This document shows positions 1-15,373 of a DNA stretch of 64,000 bases, piece by piece (positions within the stretch are counted from its first letter, which is position 1; each line of letters opens with the position of its first letter). A program made the position numbers and the translations under genes. The stretch spans positions 5,208,001 to 5,272,000 of the forward strand of contig JAKZAN010000005.1 in NCBI GenBank assembly GCA_023053545.1, given 5' to 3'. Source of the stretch: Lepidurus packardi. Lineage: Eukaryota > Arthropoda > Branchiopoda > Notostraca > Triopsidae. The notes beneath the pieces were generated by a model, which did no database searches, had not been told where the DNA came from, and was given only the letters and a program-made list of their open reading frames with translations.

Positions 1-77
1 TGTCGGTAGCCAACACCCCCTTTTCGGGACCTCTTTGACTGTTTTGTGGTGCCGTGCCCGGCAAAAACAGCTGCTGA

Positions 78-1525
<1,448 letters not shown>

Positions 1526-1981
1526 AGCGCGCAATTTTTTTACAATCTCGTTTTCTTCTTGGTGACGTAAGAGAGAAAGAATGCAAGAAAAGGACATTGA
1601 GTTAACCTTAAATTATCGTCAATTCTTTTGCGGATTTACTGCCTGCGCAACTTCGAATTTGGTAACAAGAAAAAGAAAAAACGAAGATTTGAATGGTGAG
1701 GGTTTACATGACTTTGATGAAGCTGACATCTTTTATTGGTGGTTGATACTGTTGAGAATATACGAATGGAATTTTTTCTACGGAATAAATAAACGGGATT
1801 TGGAAAAAAATATTGTGGATTGTTGTTTGATCTACATACAAGATCGATGTGTGGTCATTTATAGCTTGTACGACGCACGTTTCGGACAAGTAAACGTTTT
1901 GGTTAAGTATACAATGCAGGATACCAGCATTTTAATTAATGTCTACCACGTGCTGAGTTCAGTGAAGGACAGCAGGCAAAA

Positions 1982-2836
1982 ATGGCGTCTGAAGGGTTCT
2001 GTACGTGGAGTTTTTGGCGAGTCGTGCAAGCTGTTTTAGGTGTCGCGTTTGGATATTCAGCTTTCATAGTCTTTTTCTTCGTTTACCACAACAAGGAAGC
2101 GGGGTTATGGGGTTTAATTTCAGGTAAGATTGCTTTTTTGTATTCCACATTTTCAGTCTGTAATGTATTCTTTGTTTGTTGTGTTTCTGGTAGGCGTATT
2201 TGCTTCGGCAGCCCTTCATTTAGCCTTGCTGTACCGAACAGGAAAAATACAAGATTGGTATTCGGAGCGAGAGCTGCGTACGATTGAATTCTTGGGGTTA
2301 TTTGTAGCCTTATCTGGGTTTGTGGCATTCGTGTGGTACATTTTCTATGCAGTTTACTACCATATCCGTAAGTGTGTTGGTTGTAAATTTTTCTACTTAT
2401 TCTGTTGATTAATCCGGTTGATTTTTATCCGCCTATCTTCTGTAAATAAGTAACCAATTTCTTAACTCCAGCTAGTTAGATTTATTTACAATGCTAGTTT
2501 AAGTTCAAGAGCTTCAAGAGTAATCGTTATTATTTTTAACCGATTTCTCGTTCGCCAGCATTTTTCTTTTTCTGGGAATATACATTAGCAACTTGTTGCT
2601 TTCGAGTCTTTAACGCATGTAAACATTTGTCGAAAAGGAAGTCAGCGGTTTTAAATGTGAACTGTATTTCGTAGCTAAATTGCATATTTAACTTTCCAGC
2701 ACTTATGCCAGCTAATAGCAGTGCCTACATAACTGCCGTCTGGGCCTTTATGACGTGGAAATGGGGAACCCTCCTCATGTACTATTCCAGACGCAGCATC
2801 TCCGTTTTGCCCGAGAATCAACCCCTTCTGGAATAA
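1982..2836 (+). CDS. SLC48A1: Heme transporter HRG1-like (SLC48A1), four-TM protein
   Basis: Three exons (1982-2123, 2194-2367, 2700-2836) encode 150 aa with four hydrophobic segments. HRG1 proteins move heme out of endosomes and lysosomes. The pattern matches the family: a Gly-Val rich helix with a central His (residues about 55-60, AALHLALLY), a short hydrophilic loop, then SSAYITAVWAFMTWKWGTLL, which parallels the human SYYLSGVWSFISLKW block. The C-terminus ENQPLLE carries an acidic dileucine sorting signal suited to endolysosomal targeting. It lies 456 bp downstream of TRAM on the same strand, so it is probably an independent gene. The third intron-exon boundary at 2699/2700 restores frame. 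The assignment rests on pattern recognition of a small membrane protein, so another four-TM family is possible. Confidence 0.72.
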
Positions 2837-3482
2837 ACTAAAGACGTATACTTACTCGGATTTTACCTGTGATAATATGTACGTGCGTCCTTTCCCCTAT
2901 AATTTCAAACTCCCAGCTAAGCAATCTCAGGCAGGCTTATACAGAAAAAAAAGGAAGGAAGTCGAATACATTGACTTTGAAAGTTAATAATTTTATAATG
3001 AAGTTAATAATAAAGTTAAAAAAAGATGCACCAAATTAACTGTCAGAGCAGATGTTTTTGTATTTGCCCACGGAACGGTTATATACACCTGCAGGCCGGC
3101 CTTTTTCTCCAATTAAAAAGTTAAGGGTTGTTTAAGACATCAAACATGAGAAAATTAGGAATGAAAGAAAAAACATCAGCAACAGCCAGCGGGGACAATT
3201 CTGCGGACTCTGGTGAAAAAAGAAAAATTCGTGCCCTTTCATTTTCTTCACAAAAGTTCTAAAAACTTAAAGAGCCTAATTCCTTGCTTTCCTCCTGAAC
3301 TCTTTTCGATGACAACAATGGTACAAGAGCCATTTACACCAGGCCGACAGGAGTAAACGATACAATCCGCGAAAAACCCTACTGCTGCTCCTCGTCAAAC
3401 TCGTTCTTTTGTCTTCTTTCCTCATACTTAACCCTAACTTCCGGCCGGAGCAGGCCACGGTGTGGGTGTTCCCCGCCCGCCT
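2837..3482. other. Convergent 3' intergenic region (HRG1 / EF1A)
   Basis: No coding signal. It should hold the 3' UTRs of the two convergent genes; AT-rich AATAA-like stretches around 2985-3020 are plausible poly(A) signals for the upstream gene. Confidence 0.5.
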
Positions 3483-5745
<2,263 letters not shown>

Positions 5746-6002
5746 AAGCTCCACCTTCTGTCCCCCCATTGCCAGCTGCAGAATAAAGCTATATTTCTTT
5801 AGTAAGATTTTATAATCTTGTCCGCCTGAATTGAATGAAAAGTTACAGTTACTCAAAATGTATATTATATTCAGTGAAGTATGCTCTAAACCTTGAACAG
5901 CTTAAAACTATTATCAACGCTGTTAATGAGACAACACAAGACGACAACAATCTGGTAGCACATGCTCTGTTTTATTTTTTCACGTCAACAGAATTCACAA
6001 CA

Positions 6003-6566
6003 ATGGCGTTAAACGCATCTTTAAAGTTACTTAAAAACTTGCAGTTCAATCCTTTCTCATTATCCAGCATCTCGCCAGCTTGCGGTGCATTGGCACTTTC
6101 GCATAACGTAAATTATGATACATAGTATCTTTTACTAAAAATAATTTTTCAAATAAATCAGGTCCAACAGTTACTGGGTCTTCAACAGACTCGCAACAAA
6201 TGGGCTGATTGGAGAATGTTACGAGATGTCAAAAAACGTCAATGCCTTGTTGAACACGCTCCTGTACGTTGTCGTATGAAGGCTCTTCGCAAAAACGACA
6301 TATTACCACAGGAAATACAAGTAAATAGCCGCTTACGTTTCGCTCAGCTGTCGGGTTTTAATCTGTTTGTTGCTTTTTAAAAGGAAATTGCTGACAAGGA
6401 AATTCACGCCATGCCTCGTAATTCCAGTATAGTTAGTATAAACAAACGTTGCGTATTAACCTCTCGGCCGCGAGGTGTTCTAAAACGCTGGCGTTTGAGT
6501 CGTATTGTCTGGCGACATTTGGCCGATTATAACAAATTATCCTCCGTTCAACGAGCTATGTGGTGA
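6003..6566 (+). CDS. MRPS14: Mitochondrial small ribosomal subunit protein uS14m
   Basis: Component of the mitochondrial 28S subunit head. Three exons (6003-6107, 6162-6320, 6384-6566) give 148 aa. Seen: family core [26 protein letters not shown], and the C-terminal block [20 protein letters not shown] followed by [21 protein letters not shown], the signature uS14 end. The N-terminal 35 residues are variable, basic and hydroxylated, consistent with a mitochondrial presequence. A poly(A) signal AATAAA lies at 6596-6601, 30 nt after the stop. Divergent from EF1A with a short shared promoter region. Confidence 0.93.
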
Positions 6567-6760
6567 ATGCTGTATAAAACTGTACTCAAGTAGTCAATAA
6601 AACAAATCAAACTGAATCCGAGTCAGCTAAAACATACAGCAAAACATTCGTCGTCAACGCAAGGTCGTTTTCGTGGTCTCCGTTCCCCCCCTCCGACAAT
6701 AAACAAGGATTAATTCCTGAAATTTTTTTTAAAAAAAGGTTACTAAGTTCCTAAGAATAA

Positions 6761-9700
6761 CTAGAAGTCACCTTCGCTTTCCATGTAGTCCCCTTCGTAT
6801 TGCATAAGCATCGTTTCGTGTCCGTCATCAGCGGTAAAGTCCAAAGCTCCTTCTAAACGAATACTTTGCAATTGTATTCCAGCCAGGTTCAGTTCCGAAG
6901 CGGGAAGATTCAATATTGCATCAAAGGAACTCGGTTGTTGACTTTCAGACACGGTAACCTAACCAACAATGGTTATTAGTAAGAAATAATGACAAGCCAG
7001 TCACCCAGCAAAATACTCTTGTTACGTATGAATTATCATTAGTTACAATCCGCGAAGACTTCCGTCAAAACTTACTCTTCTCAAAACGAAAGTAAACTGT
7101 CAAGTATTTACCTCATGGATCAGATTAGGACACTCTATTTCCGCGGTATTCGAAGTTCTCCTTACCACTTGAATTTCACTGGCGGCTTTGGAGGCTTCCA
7201 AACTGCGTATTTTGCCTTCCGAATCGAGGTTTAACACTCCATGTTGTTTTAAAAGATGTTTTCGCAAAGCAGTGGCGTTCGTTGCCAGCCAACCACAAGA
7301 TGAACAAGTGAATTTATGCTGGCCGTGTAACAAACGAACATGACGAGCCAATAAACAAGCCTACCGTGTCAATAAACATAAAATAAAAGAACAGCGTTAA
7401 AAAAGAAATAGAAAAATGCAAGTAATAATTTTAGTAAGTACCTTTACAAAAGCTTTGGGGCATTTTGTACATTGATGAATTTTGCCTTGGGTGTGTTCTA
7501 GCATATGAGTGCTCAGGTATTCTTTACAAAGGAATAACTTCCCGCACATTTGACAAATGACTCCCTTATCGGGTAAGGCAGCATGGGTAGAGACATGACG
7601 TTGTAAATTTCCTTTTTGACTGAAAACCTACCAAAAATACCCAATTACATAAGATCAACTTGGCTATTTTTTTCTTTTCACCTTTCCACAGACTTCGCAT
7701 TTGAAATCCCTTTTGCCTTTATGAATCCTCAAATGTATTTCCATGGAATGCTTTGTTTTGAATAGTTTCTCACATTCTGGGCAAGGAACCTGGCAAAAAA
7801 ACATCACTTAACTAATTTTTGGATGCTGTCCGTAAACCAAATTAAATTAATAGGTACATTACCTTAGCTTCCAAGTGCACAGTTTGATGTAACTGCCACA
7901 AATCTCGACGATGAAATTTCTTTGGGCATTGCGAGCAGCAAAAATTTTTTTCGCCTTGAACAATAAAAGGTAACGTTGTCAATGAACGTTTGAGAAAACG
8001 GAAAGCTCACCGTGACTTAGCTGGTGAACTTTTAAGTTTGAAATGGAGCTAAAGACTTTGCCACAGATCTCGCATACATGCTGTTCTTGAGCTTTTCCAC
8101 TATCGTCAAGATTTTTGGCTCGATTCTGGGCAGAATCTTCTTTTTCTTTTAGGGCTTGGGATAAAGCGACCGGATCATGGATTAAACGATGTTTTTGTAA
8201 GGCTGAGAGACGAAGGAATTCGCGACCGCAGTCGGCGCAGGAATGCGGATGGCTTGACGACACGGAATTGGCATTGCTGGAATCTGTGATCATACAGCGA
8301 TGCTGTTTAAGAAGACGAGATGATGACAATGACTTATGGCACACCACACATGTGGAAGGATCTTTAAACAGGAAAGAAAATGAGGATGAAATAGGATAAA
8401 TAAAAAGCTTAAGCTTACGTATGTGTTTAGAAAGATGTTTCTTTAAAACGTGCTCTTGGGAATACTTTTTGTTGCAATAGAAGCAGGAAAAAGAGGCTTT
8501 GCCCTCTATTCTATCGCTTTCCTGTGCTGGAAGGCATGGATGAGATACCAGGTTAGCTTTTCGCGCGAAAACCTGAAGTGTCTAAATTAATCACGAGTAT
8601 CTTTAAGCTAAGAGAAAGCGCACTTTGCAGCACTGCAGACAAGTATACTCGCCAGTATGCTTTTTAAGATGCCGATAAAGATAGAAGGGCGTGCTGAAGG
8701 TTTTATTGCATATTACACACCTAGGACCAAACAGTTACAGAAACTTAAATGGAAGATTTGACTAGAAAGAGCATACTCGACGGAGGATCCTGTATGTATA
8801 TCAGACAATCCTTTGTGTCTTGGCTTGTAGTGGTACCGGAGATGATTTGCGAAGCGAGTTACATCTTCAGATTCTTTAAAGGAACAATGCGAACATTTCC
8901 AAGGACTTTGGACCAACACCGCTCCCAAAGCTGCTGGTCCCAACTTTCTTACAAGTTTCTTAACCTCTGCTTCTCCTACATGTATTTATGAATTTAGCAT
9001 TGCCAACCAGTAAATTTCGGGTTGATACTTGGATTTTGGCTATCTTTGGACACTTTTCGTTTAGCGGAGCTGTAACCATGATCGTTGATGATGGATTGGA
9101 TGCTTTCTTCCTTCAGTAAATAATACAAAATTAATTGAGTAGAAATTAGCAGCTTAAGCTGAAGAAATGTATGGAATACTGAGGCAAAAAATGTTTACCG
9201 TGGAAGGATATGCTAATTTTCCCATTTTTTTAGCGTAATACGGCGCATACCACACTCGCAACTCTTGGCCTTTAGGGATTTCATTAATGGAAGTGAAATA
9301 AATGTCATCTTTCATCTAAGAGAAAGAATGCAATGATTAAGAAATGTATACAATACGAACGGTTTTATACTTGGTAACAAATAAGGTTTTGTTCAGACGG
9401 ACTAGAAGCGGGTAGAATGAGACTCATCCAATTGCATTCCTCTTCATTGCTGGTATCTAGATAAAAAGTGGGTCCCTCGCCATCACGGTGGAAGATTTTA
9501 ATAGGAAAAAGGACATTTTCGTCGACCATTAAGGAGCGTGGAGCGGTGTAAGGGCCAAATAACGTTCCTGTGAGGACAGGAACCTTGGCTACCACGCTCA
9601 CTGTTCCGTTTTCGAAATAAACGAATTGTAGATTCGTTGGAAGACTTAACTTCGCTTTGGAGGGCGCAATACTATCATTTACCTACCAAGAAGGTCCATT

Positions 9701-9969
9701 ATTATCAGTCAATTTTAGAAAGAATGACATTATGTATCTTTTTAGTAGAAAAGGATTTGTAGAAATTTTCGAAGCAGCTCAAGCTACTTCGATACAGAAT
9801 TTGATGATCGTACTTTTTTTGTTTTGCTAAGAAGTTGACATTGTTCGGTTCGGTGCCCCCTACCGCATATATTACACTCCAAACTACCTAGAAAACACCA
9901 TCAGCTTGTTTCTAAAAAAATGCTGACATTAGATGTAAGACCTGGATTATCGCTCCGCACATCGTTCAT
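6761..9969 (-). CDS. PR/SET-domain zinc-finger protein, PRDM10/PRDM15-like
   Basis: I read 14 exons (9969-9942, 9887-9814, 9682-9371, 9315-9199, 9110-9008, 8975-8777, 8720-8624, 8572-8419, 8361-8011, 7954-7863, 7789-7682, 7627-7442, 7360-7112, 6958-6761), total 755 aa. Order: a small CCHC-like knuckle ([13 protein letters not shown]) at residues 13-25; a PR domain with [28 protein letters not shown] and [18 protein letters not shown]; about eleven C2H2 fingers with TGE/HGE linkers; and an acidic C-terminal tail ([12 protein letters not shown]). The NWM...EQNL...VWYA pattern is that of PRDM10/15, which are nuclear transcription regulators. The first exon is only 28 nt and its start is inferred from phase (28 nt = 9 codons + 1, next exon begins with 2 nt). 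Whether it is PRDM10 or PRDM15 is not decided. Confidence 0.85.
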
Positions 9970-10546
9970 TTTACTCAAAAACTATGGCATTCAGTAAGCT
10001 CCAAAACGTTTGATAGAAAACATAGACTAGGACTGATGGCTTAAAAAGCGACAAGTATTTCTATCAAATGAGTTTTTTTGAATTTGATAAAACGTAAACA
10101 AACCCGAAACGTAAATAAAAAATTGTTCGACAGTGTTGCAAGTGTTATTAGCAAGCGCTTGATAGATGTAGTACAGGTTTGTCTCGCCTGGCCTGGGCCA
10201 GGCTCGCTTCCGAGACACACCCATTTTGTTGCTTCTGTTGATTTGAATGCCGATTGATTATCTATCATCGGTGTTGTGAGGTTTAAAAAATTCTCGTCAA
10301 ATTTGGTTACTTAGAAACTTGAGTTGTTGAGAATTCTATGGCATTTGGCGGTGATAGTTTTTTAGGCGAGTTCACTGTCTCTTTGCTCTTTTTTGGTTAA
10401 AAAACTAAGTCTTCACGGAAAGAGAACCGTTTACTTAGGGATCCTATGCACTACTTTCCTTTACTTTTGTTTCTATCTGTACAGTGAAAGCCATTTAACA
10501 CGAAAAACCTGTTAGCACAAAATGGTACTCTGGTCCGGGAAAAACG
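9970..10546. other. Intergenic, no recognised feature
   Basis: Between the PRDM gene and the LRR-like remnant. It holds a GC-rich palindrome (GCCTGGCCTGGGCCAGGC at about 10188-10205) but no supported gene. Confidence 0.4.
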
Positions 10547-11439
10547 TTATGTAATTCCATACATTTGTTTCCTTTTAACACGAAACAAAAACCACTTAAC
10601 ACGAAAAGATTTCGCATCTCGGAAGAACGATAAGATATTTTTGTTGCGACCAGTTGCATCGACCAGGATTGGGGTCAGGTTAAGGTAGGTCAAAGAAAGG
10701 GTATTAGCCACATTACAAGCATCACATGCTTTCTCATTAGACAAGTCATGCATCGTTAACGAAGCATTAAATTCATAGGTGTTTCTTTTTCCTGACCACT
10801 TTTTAGCCTTGTCTGCAATAGCATGAAATGTTTCACAGTAATTGAATAATCTCCAAGAAGTTAAAGTTTGAAGCTTAGGAACATTTAAAACTATTTTCAA
10901 CAAAGCAAACGCGAAATGCGTGTTTTCCAAAGCTTCCATATCACTGGAAGATAATGGAGTTGAAGGACCAGGACCTATGGAGACCTGTGATAAACCCGTT
11001 AGAATACCAATTTCCAGGTTGACTCTCTTCGGTTCGGTTGCAGCATCAGTACTTCGCTGCCTTTCCGAAACGTATTTAGCATTGGCAGATCTTTAATACT
11101 GTCTCCACTGCTTCGGGATGGCCTCCAACAACTGGTGGCATATAAATCTTTGCCCTTATTAGGCATCTTCCTATGGAATCCGCCGATGGTGAGGGTCCGC
11201 AGATTTGGTATGGATAGGTTCAACCAACTGAGCAACTCGATTGGAAACGTGCAGTCATCGACGGTCAATTCGTCAAGGTTTAATGCCACATTTCTCAAAG
11301 CAAGAATGAGCTCTTTGTTCTCATCAGCTGACGGAAGCATCAATCTGTGAAGTGTCAGCGAAACTCGCGCAAGATGAAGTCTTTTCAGAGAGCATTTTTC
11401 CTTCACCGCGTACTTGCTGGTTCTAGCAACCTGTAACAC
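10547..11439 (-). pseudogene. Leucine-rich-repeat-like coding remnant
   Basis: Two minus-strand open stretches, 11439-10999 and about 11025-10547, read LRR-like text: LALRNVALNLDELTVDDCTF, LSIPNLRTLTIGGF, then in another frame IVLNVPKLQTLTSWRL and NTLSLTYLNLTPILVD. The spacing of Leu and Asn resembles F-box/LRR proteins. The two halves are in different frames near 11020 with no clean splice site joining them, and no convincing first exon was found upstream to 12275, so I call it a decayed gene or fragment. Alternatively it is a real gene with introns I could not place. Family assignment is by pattern only. Confidence 0.4.
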
Positions 11440-12275
11440 GAGTAAAAAAGGGACTGCTTCCGGTTAAAAAGCAGCGAAGTGAAACTACGAATACATCCAG
11501 CCTCCGTAAGTCGTTTTAATATTGGGTTATAACCCGAGCCCTGCTTCCTAGGAAAATCTCATTTAGTTAATATGTGATTACGTGGCCGATGTCCTTATAC
11601 CCCGATTCCATGCCCAGGTGTTGTAAGTGAGATAGCCAATACTTAATTAAGATAGCCAATCTCAGCCAATACTTCCGATAGTTGTGTTGTATCATAATAT
11701 CCGTTCCCTGAAATAAAAATGTAAAGAGTAAATTGTAGTATGCTTCTGCATCATCTTAGGGACGTACACGTTACATCACATCAACGTCTGCAATCAAATA
11801 TCTACAGCGCTCTCTCGTGCTTACAAACTTGATAGATATACATTGCTAATCCTACTTAAGAATTCGAAACTCTTTAGACGACAAGCTTCAGGAACCTCTT
11901 GCATGGCTTCAGTCACGATCAACAGTAACGAAGCTAAATATTACAAATAGCTAAAACAGCGTGTACATGCGCAATAATCCAGATAATTAATTTGACATAC
12001 CTGGAACGTGTTAAAAGCTCAATTTAACAGGGCAGGAATCATCCTTAAGTAGCGTTTGAATCTGCGAGCTGATTCTTGGCGCGTTCGGATAGTTTTGTCA
12101 TCTTTCTGATAAGAGTATTGTTGGTATTATAGAATAATAAGAACAGTAACGGTTTCAACAACGTATGCAACAGACGTGAAAATTCTAGCGGCCCTAATCC
12201 TCCGTTTCTGACCACGTCAAGGGAAACGGGACAATCCTTCCGCGACGAACGGAAAGCGTTTGTTTCCAGTTCTTA
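11440..12275. other. Intergenic, no recognised feature
   Basis: About 840 bp without a supported gene. It contains a short duplication of GATAGCCAAT at about 11630 and 11651. Confidence 0.4.
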
Positions 12276-12300
12276 TTCCCAAGTAGCACAAGTTGGTCGA
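12276..12300 (+). repeat. Left terminal inverted repeat of the 8.6-kb element
   Basis: 25 bp, beginning TTCCCAAGTAGCACAAG; exact reverse complement of 20840-20864. Confidence 0.85.
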
Positions 12301-12477
12301 AGGAACGTCTGTTTCTGACCTTTAACGTCAAAAAGTGACGTTATTTCAACGTTGCAAAGACATACAATTTGCAATCTTTGGTAACGTCAGCGTTAGACGA
12401 TATGGCGACGTCCACTGGTGACGATCTTGACGTCAGCATGTTACGCTTTCTTGACGTCAACATGGGATGATAAGGTA

Positions 12478-12597
12478 ACGTCCGAAAAGGACGATACGAC
12501 AACGTCTAAAAGAGACAATATGACAACGTCCGAAAGGGACGATACGACAACGTCTGAAAGAGACGATATGATAACGTCCGAAAGGGACGACATAAAA
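12478..12597. repeat. 24-bp tandem repeat with internal palindromes (about five units)
   Basis: Units read ACGTCCGAAAGGGACGATAC and close variants, alternating two versions (GTCC..GGAC and GTCT..AGAC). Each unit pairs with itself (GTCC-GAAA-GGAC), and the paired bases covary between versions (CC/GG versus CT/AG). This suggests an array of hairpins or palindromic protein sites next to the left terminus. Confidence 0.8.
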
Positions 12598-12763
12598 TCG
12601 TCTACTGGGGACGTCTATGAAACATCATTTAGCATCGTTTATAGTCTGAGCACCATCGAGGTTCATCGTTTATACTGCAGTTGGCAAAAAAAAAAATATT
12701 ATTTGTTCTTTATATTGTATTTTGTTGTGTATTTGTTTTTAATTAAATAAATCGTCAATGATT

Positions 12764-13165
12764 TAACCAAAATTAGTTTTCAATTTAAAAAAAGTTCACT
12801 CACATAAAAAAAAAATTTACCAAATTACCAAAAGATTACCAAAAATTAAAAATTTTACCAATTAAAAATTACCAATTACCAACAATTACCCCAAAAAATT
12901 ACAAAATAATTGTATAAAAAAAATTTATTACAAAAAATTACCAATTACCAAAAAATTACCAATTACCAAAAAATTAACAATTACCCAAAAATTAACAATT
13001 ACCCCAAAAATACCAATTACCAAAAAATAAATTACAAAACAAATCACAAAGGTCAATAAATAAAATTCACAAAGGTCAATTTAAAAAAGTCACAAAGGTC
13101 AATTAAAAAAATAAATAAAAAAATATTAAAAAGATAAACAATTATTAAAAACCGAAAAAACAAAG
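12764..13165. repeat. AT-rich simple repeats (AATTACC and CACAAAGGTCAAT motifs)
   Basis: Degenerate tandem runs of AATTACCAAAA from about 12818 to 13045, then three spaced copies of CACAAAGGTCAAT at about 13045-13105. No coding potential; directly follows the 3' end of the DUF4806 gene. Confidence 0.7.
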
Positions 13166-13169
13166 ACAA

Positions 13170-15373
13170 TTAATTGTCAGTGTCCGACGAAATGGGGGAG
13201 ATGCTCCCCGCCGTTTTCTTCGCCTGCTGTCCAAAGCGCTGTTTTGCGTACTTTAGAAAGGCAGCGCTTTCTGTCTTAAACGCATGGCTGTCCAGTTGGC
13301 TGAACCTAGACTTAAGGCCTTCTGTAAAGACAAAAATAAAATTATTAGATATTTTTTTAACGAGTTTTTAATTATTTAATCTTATTAACCAAAAACACTT
13401 AGGGATCGTCCATAAATGGCGCCACCCAAAAATCGCGATTTTTTTACCCACCCCCCTCTCTCAGTCACCTACCGTCACCGTCACCCCACCCTCTAAAATG
13501 GCGCCATCACCTGGTTGACCCCTCTCACAAAAAAGGGAAAAATATGGGCTTTTTTTTAACCGACATATTGACAATCCTTCAAGAGTTAGGTAAACGCTAC
13601 AAACTCTGTCTACTTAGGAGCTAGAAATAGCAAGAAAACTTTCACAAAATTGTGAAAACACAAGAATAACATTCACACTTTGGCACTTACGTAAAAATGG
13701 TTTGCACATCATCACCAGTTAAGTTTAGAGTTACAGGATGGCGTCACTTTCTTGCCAACCCCCTCCCACCCTCTCGTCATCTCGCGTCATCTTTTACTGA
13801 ACCCACCCACCCTCTCCCTGGGTGGCGCCATTTATGGACGGCCCCTTACTTAGGAGAACTTTAACTAAGATGGAATCCTTAATTGCGGACTTGCGTTTGT
13901 TACGCCCTTCCCAGTTAAAGTCTTTCCAAACGTCATCATTGGCAACTGCGAGCCAGGCATTCTTAATCCCGTCTTTGATGTTAGCCCCTCCAATAGTTGC
14001 GATAAAAGAAACCTACAAAATCAGATTACTTTATATATTCAACATTGGATAATAACTTATTACGAAAGCTGTTCTGAAGTTTTTTTCAGCGAGTTTAGCC
14101 TCCAGCTCTTTCAACTCGGACACTGAAGAGCAAGGTGCGTGCTCAAAGTCATCTTGGGTCGATGCATGATGTGGGTGGGAACTCGCCAACTTGTTCACCG
14201 CTGCGGTAAGCTTGTCCAGCTTGTAGAGGCAGGCATTTACCCCAAGCATCAATTTTTTTGAAGTAATTTCTGAAAAAATAAAGAACTTTAGCAAAGACGA
14301 TATATGTGTATTATGATTATTACAGTTACCTTGGCAGGGGATCTCATCGGAGCAACGCTTCCTCTTCCCGTGAATTGATGCTAACTCTTGTCGTGATGTG
14401 CTTGCGATTTCCAAAATAACTGGTAAAGAACAAATGTTATAGTTATATTACATGTTACTAGCAATACCTTACCCTCACTCTCTTCGCTCTCTGCAGGAGT
14501 GGAAGCGTGACTTTCCTGATGGGAAAAGCCGGCGATGAGTTCGTCAGGTGACGACGACGACAAGCTGTTGCCAGTCAACAAAAGGCCATCCTGAGGCGAC
14601 GGTTCATCTTCTGGGAAGAAAGAAATAGTAAAGTTTTTCACAATAAAGAACGTTTTACCTATAACAGGGGGAGCAGGAATAGTGCAGGCTTCCATCACAC
14701 TAGGGGTGTAAGCTTTCTTGGTGTAAACAATCCTTTTCCCCTTCCCCGATGTTATCTTCATGGCGCGTGTCAAACCCGTCCTTAGTTTGAAATTGTAGTA
14801 TATTCCTGGTGCGAGCTCTTCACTTTCAACCCGACGGATAGAATTTAGCAAAGACCTGTGATCGGTCGGCAAAAATGAAAACTTCGGAAATTCGCGCACA
14901 GTTTTTAGCAAGCTGTTAATGTGCGTACGAGGGACACCAGATTCAACTGCCCACTTGCCAAGTTTGGAGCATAGTAATTGGTCCTGCGCTGATGTTTCGC
15001 AGTCTTCCTTTTCACTATCACTTTCTTCACACTGAGATAGACCAAACACTTCTTGGTCACAGAACTCGCCAAAGTCACTCTTGTTCCAGTTGTCGTCACT
15101 TTCAATTTCTTCACACTCTAACTCAACAAAATCATCCACACCGTTAACACTGATGGGTGTGACGGATTCCACGATGGGTGTAAAAGATATCTGCGCCGTT
15201 TGAGGCAAGATTTCTACAACATCAGCAGATACCAGTTCACGGTTTAGACTTTGAGATATCGGGAAGTCGCTATTGATGGTCCCCGAAGTGTACTCGTCCA
15301 AGTCTGCTGCCAGTCTTGTTAAGAGTTGTCTTCTACTAACGTTTTCTTTCCGTTTTCGTTTTCGTTCCGACAT
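13170..15373 (-). CDS. DUF4806-type protein of a DNA transposon
   Basis: Six exons (15373-14659, 14610-14473, 14419-14330, 14269-14064, 14012-13850, 13321-13170) give 487 aa with all phases compatible. Seen: basic N-terminus SERKRKRKENVSRRQLL; acidic middle; a block LLCSKLGKWAVESGVPRTHI followed by SLLKTVREFPKF and PTDHRSLLN; and the C-terminal VSFIATIGGANIKDGIKNAW then VWKDFNWEGRNKRKSAIKD, the IGG...F.W.G...K pattern of DUF4806. Such proteins are known from many invertebrate genomes, often near transposases; their biochemical role is unknown. The N-terminal block resembles the short helical regions that accompany them. The gene appears unbroken although intron 5 contains a MITE. I did not find its transposase partner. 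Confidence 0.72.
13402..13845. mobile_element. 444-bp MITE in intron 5 of the DUF4806 gene
   Basis: Ends are inverted: GGGATCGTCCATAAATGGCG at 13402 and its counterpart at 13845 (GGGGCCGTCCATAAATGGCG on the minus strand), about 24 of 26 bases matching. The trinucleotide TTA flanks both sides (13399-13401, 13846-13848), as in the TWA target duplications of PIF/Harbinger elements. No ORF inside. The superfamily assignment is an inference from the 3-bp duplication; TA-targeting families are an alternative. Confidence 0.75.

Noticed and set aside
1581..2039. 152-codon frame spanning the TRAM-HRG1 gap
   Set aside because: Overlaps the well-supported HRG1 first exon in another frame and shows no family pattern.
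12818..13105. AT-rich repeats read as a satellite or origin
   Set aside because: Irregular unit length and degenerate; better described as low-complexity sequence inside the element.
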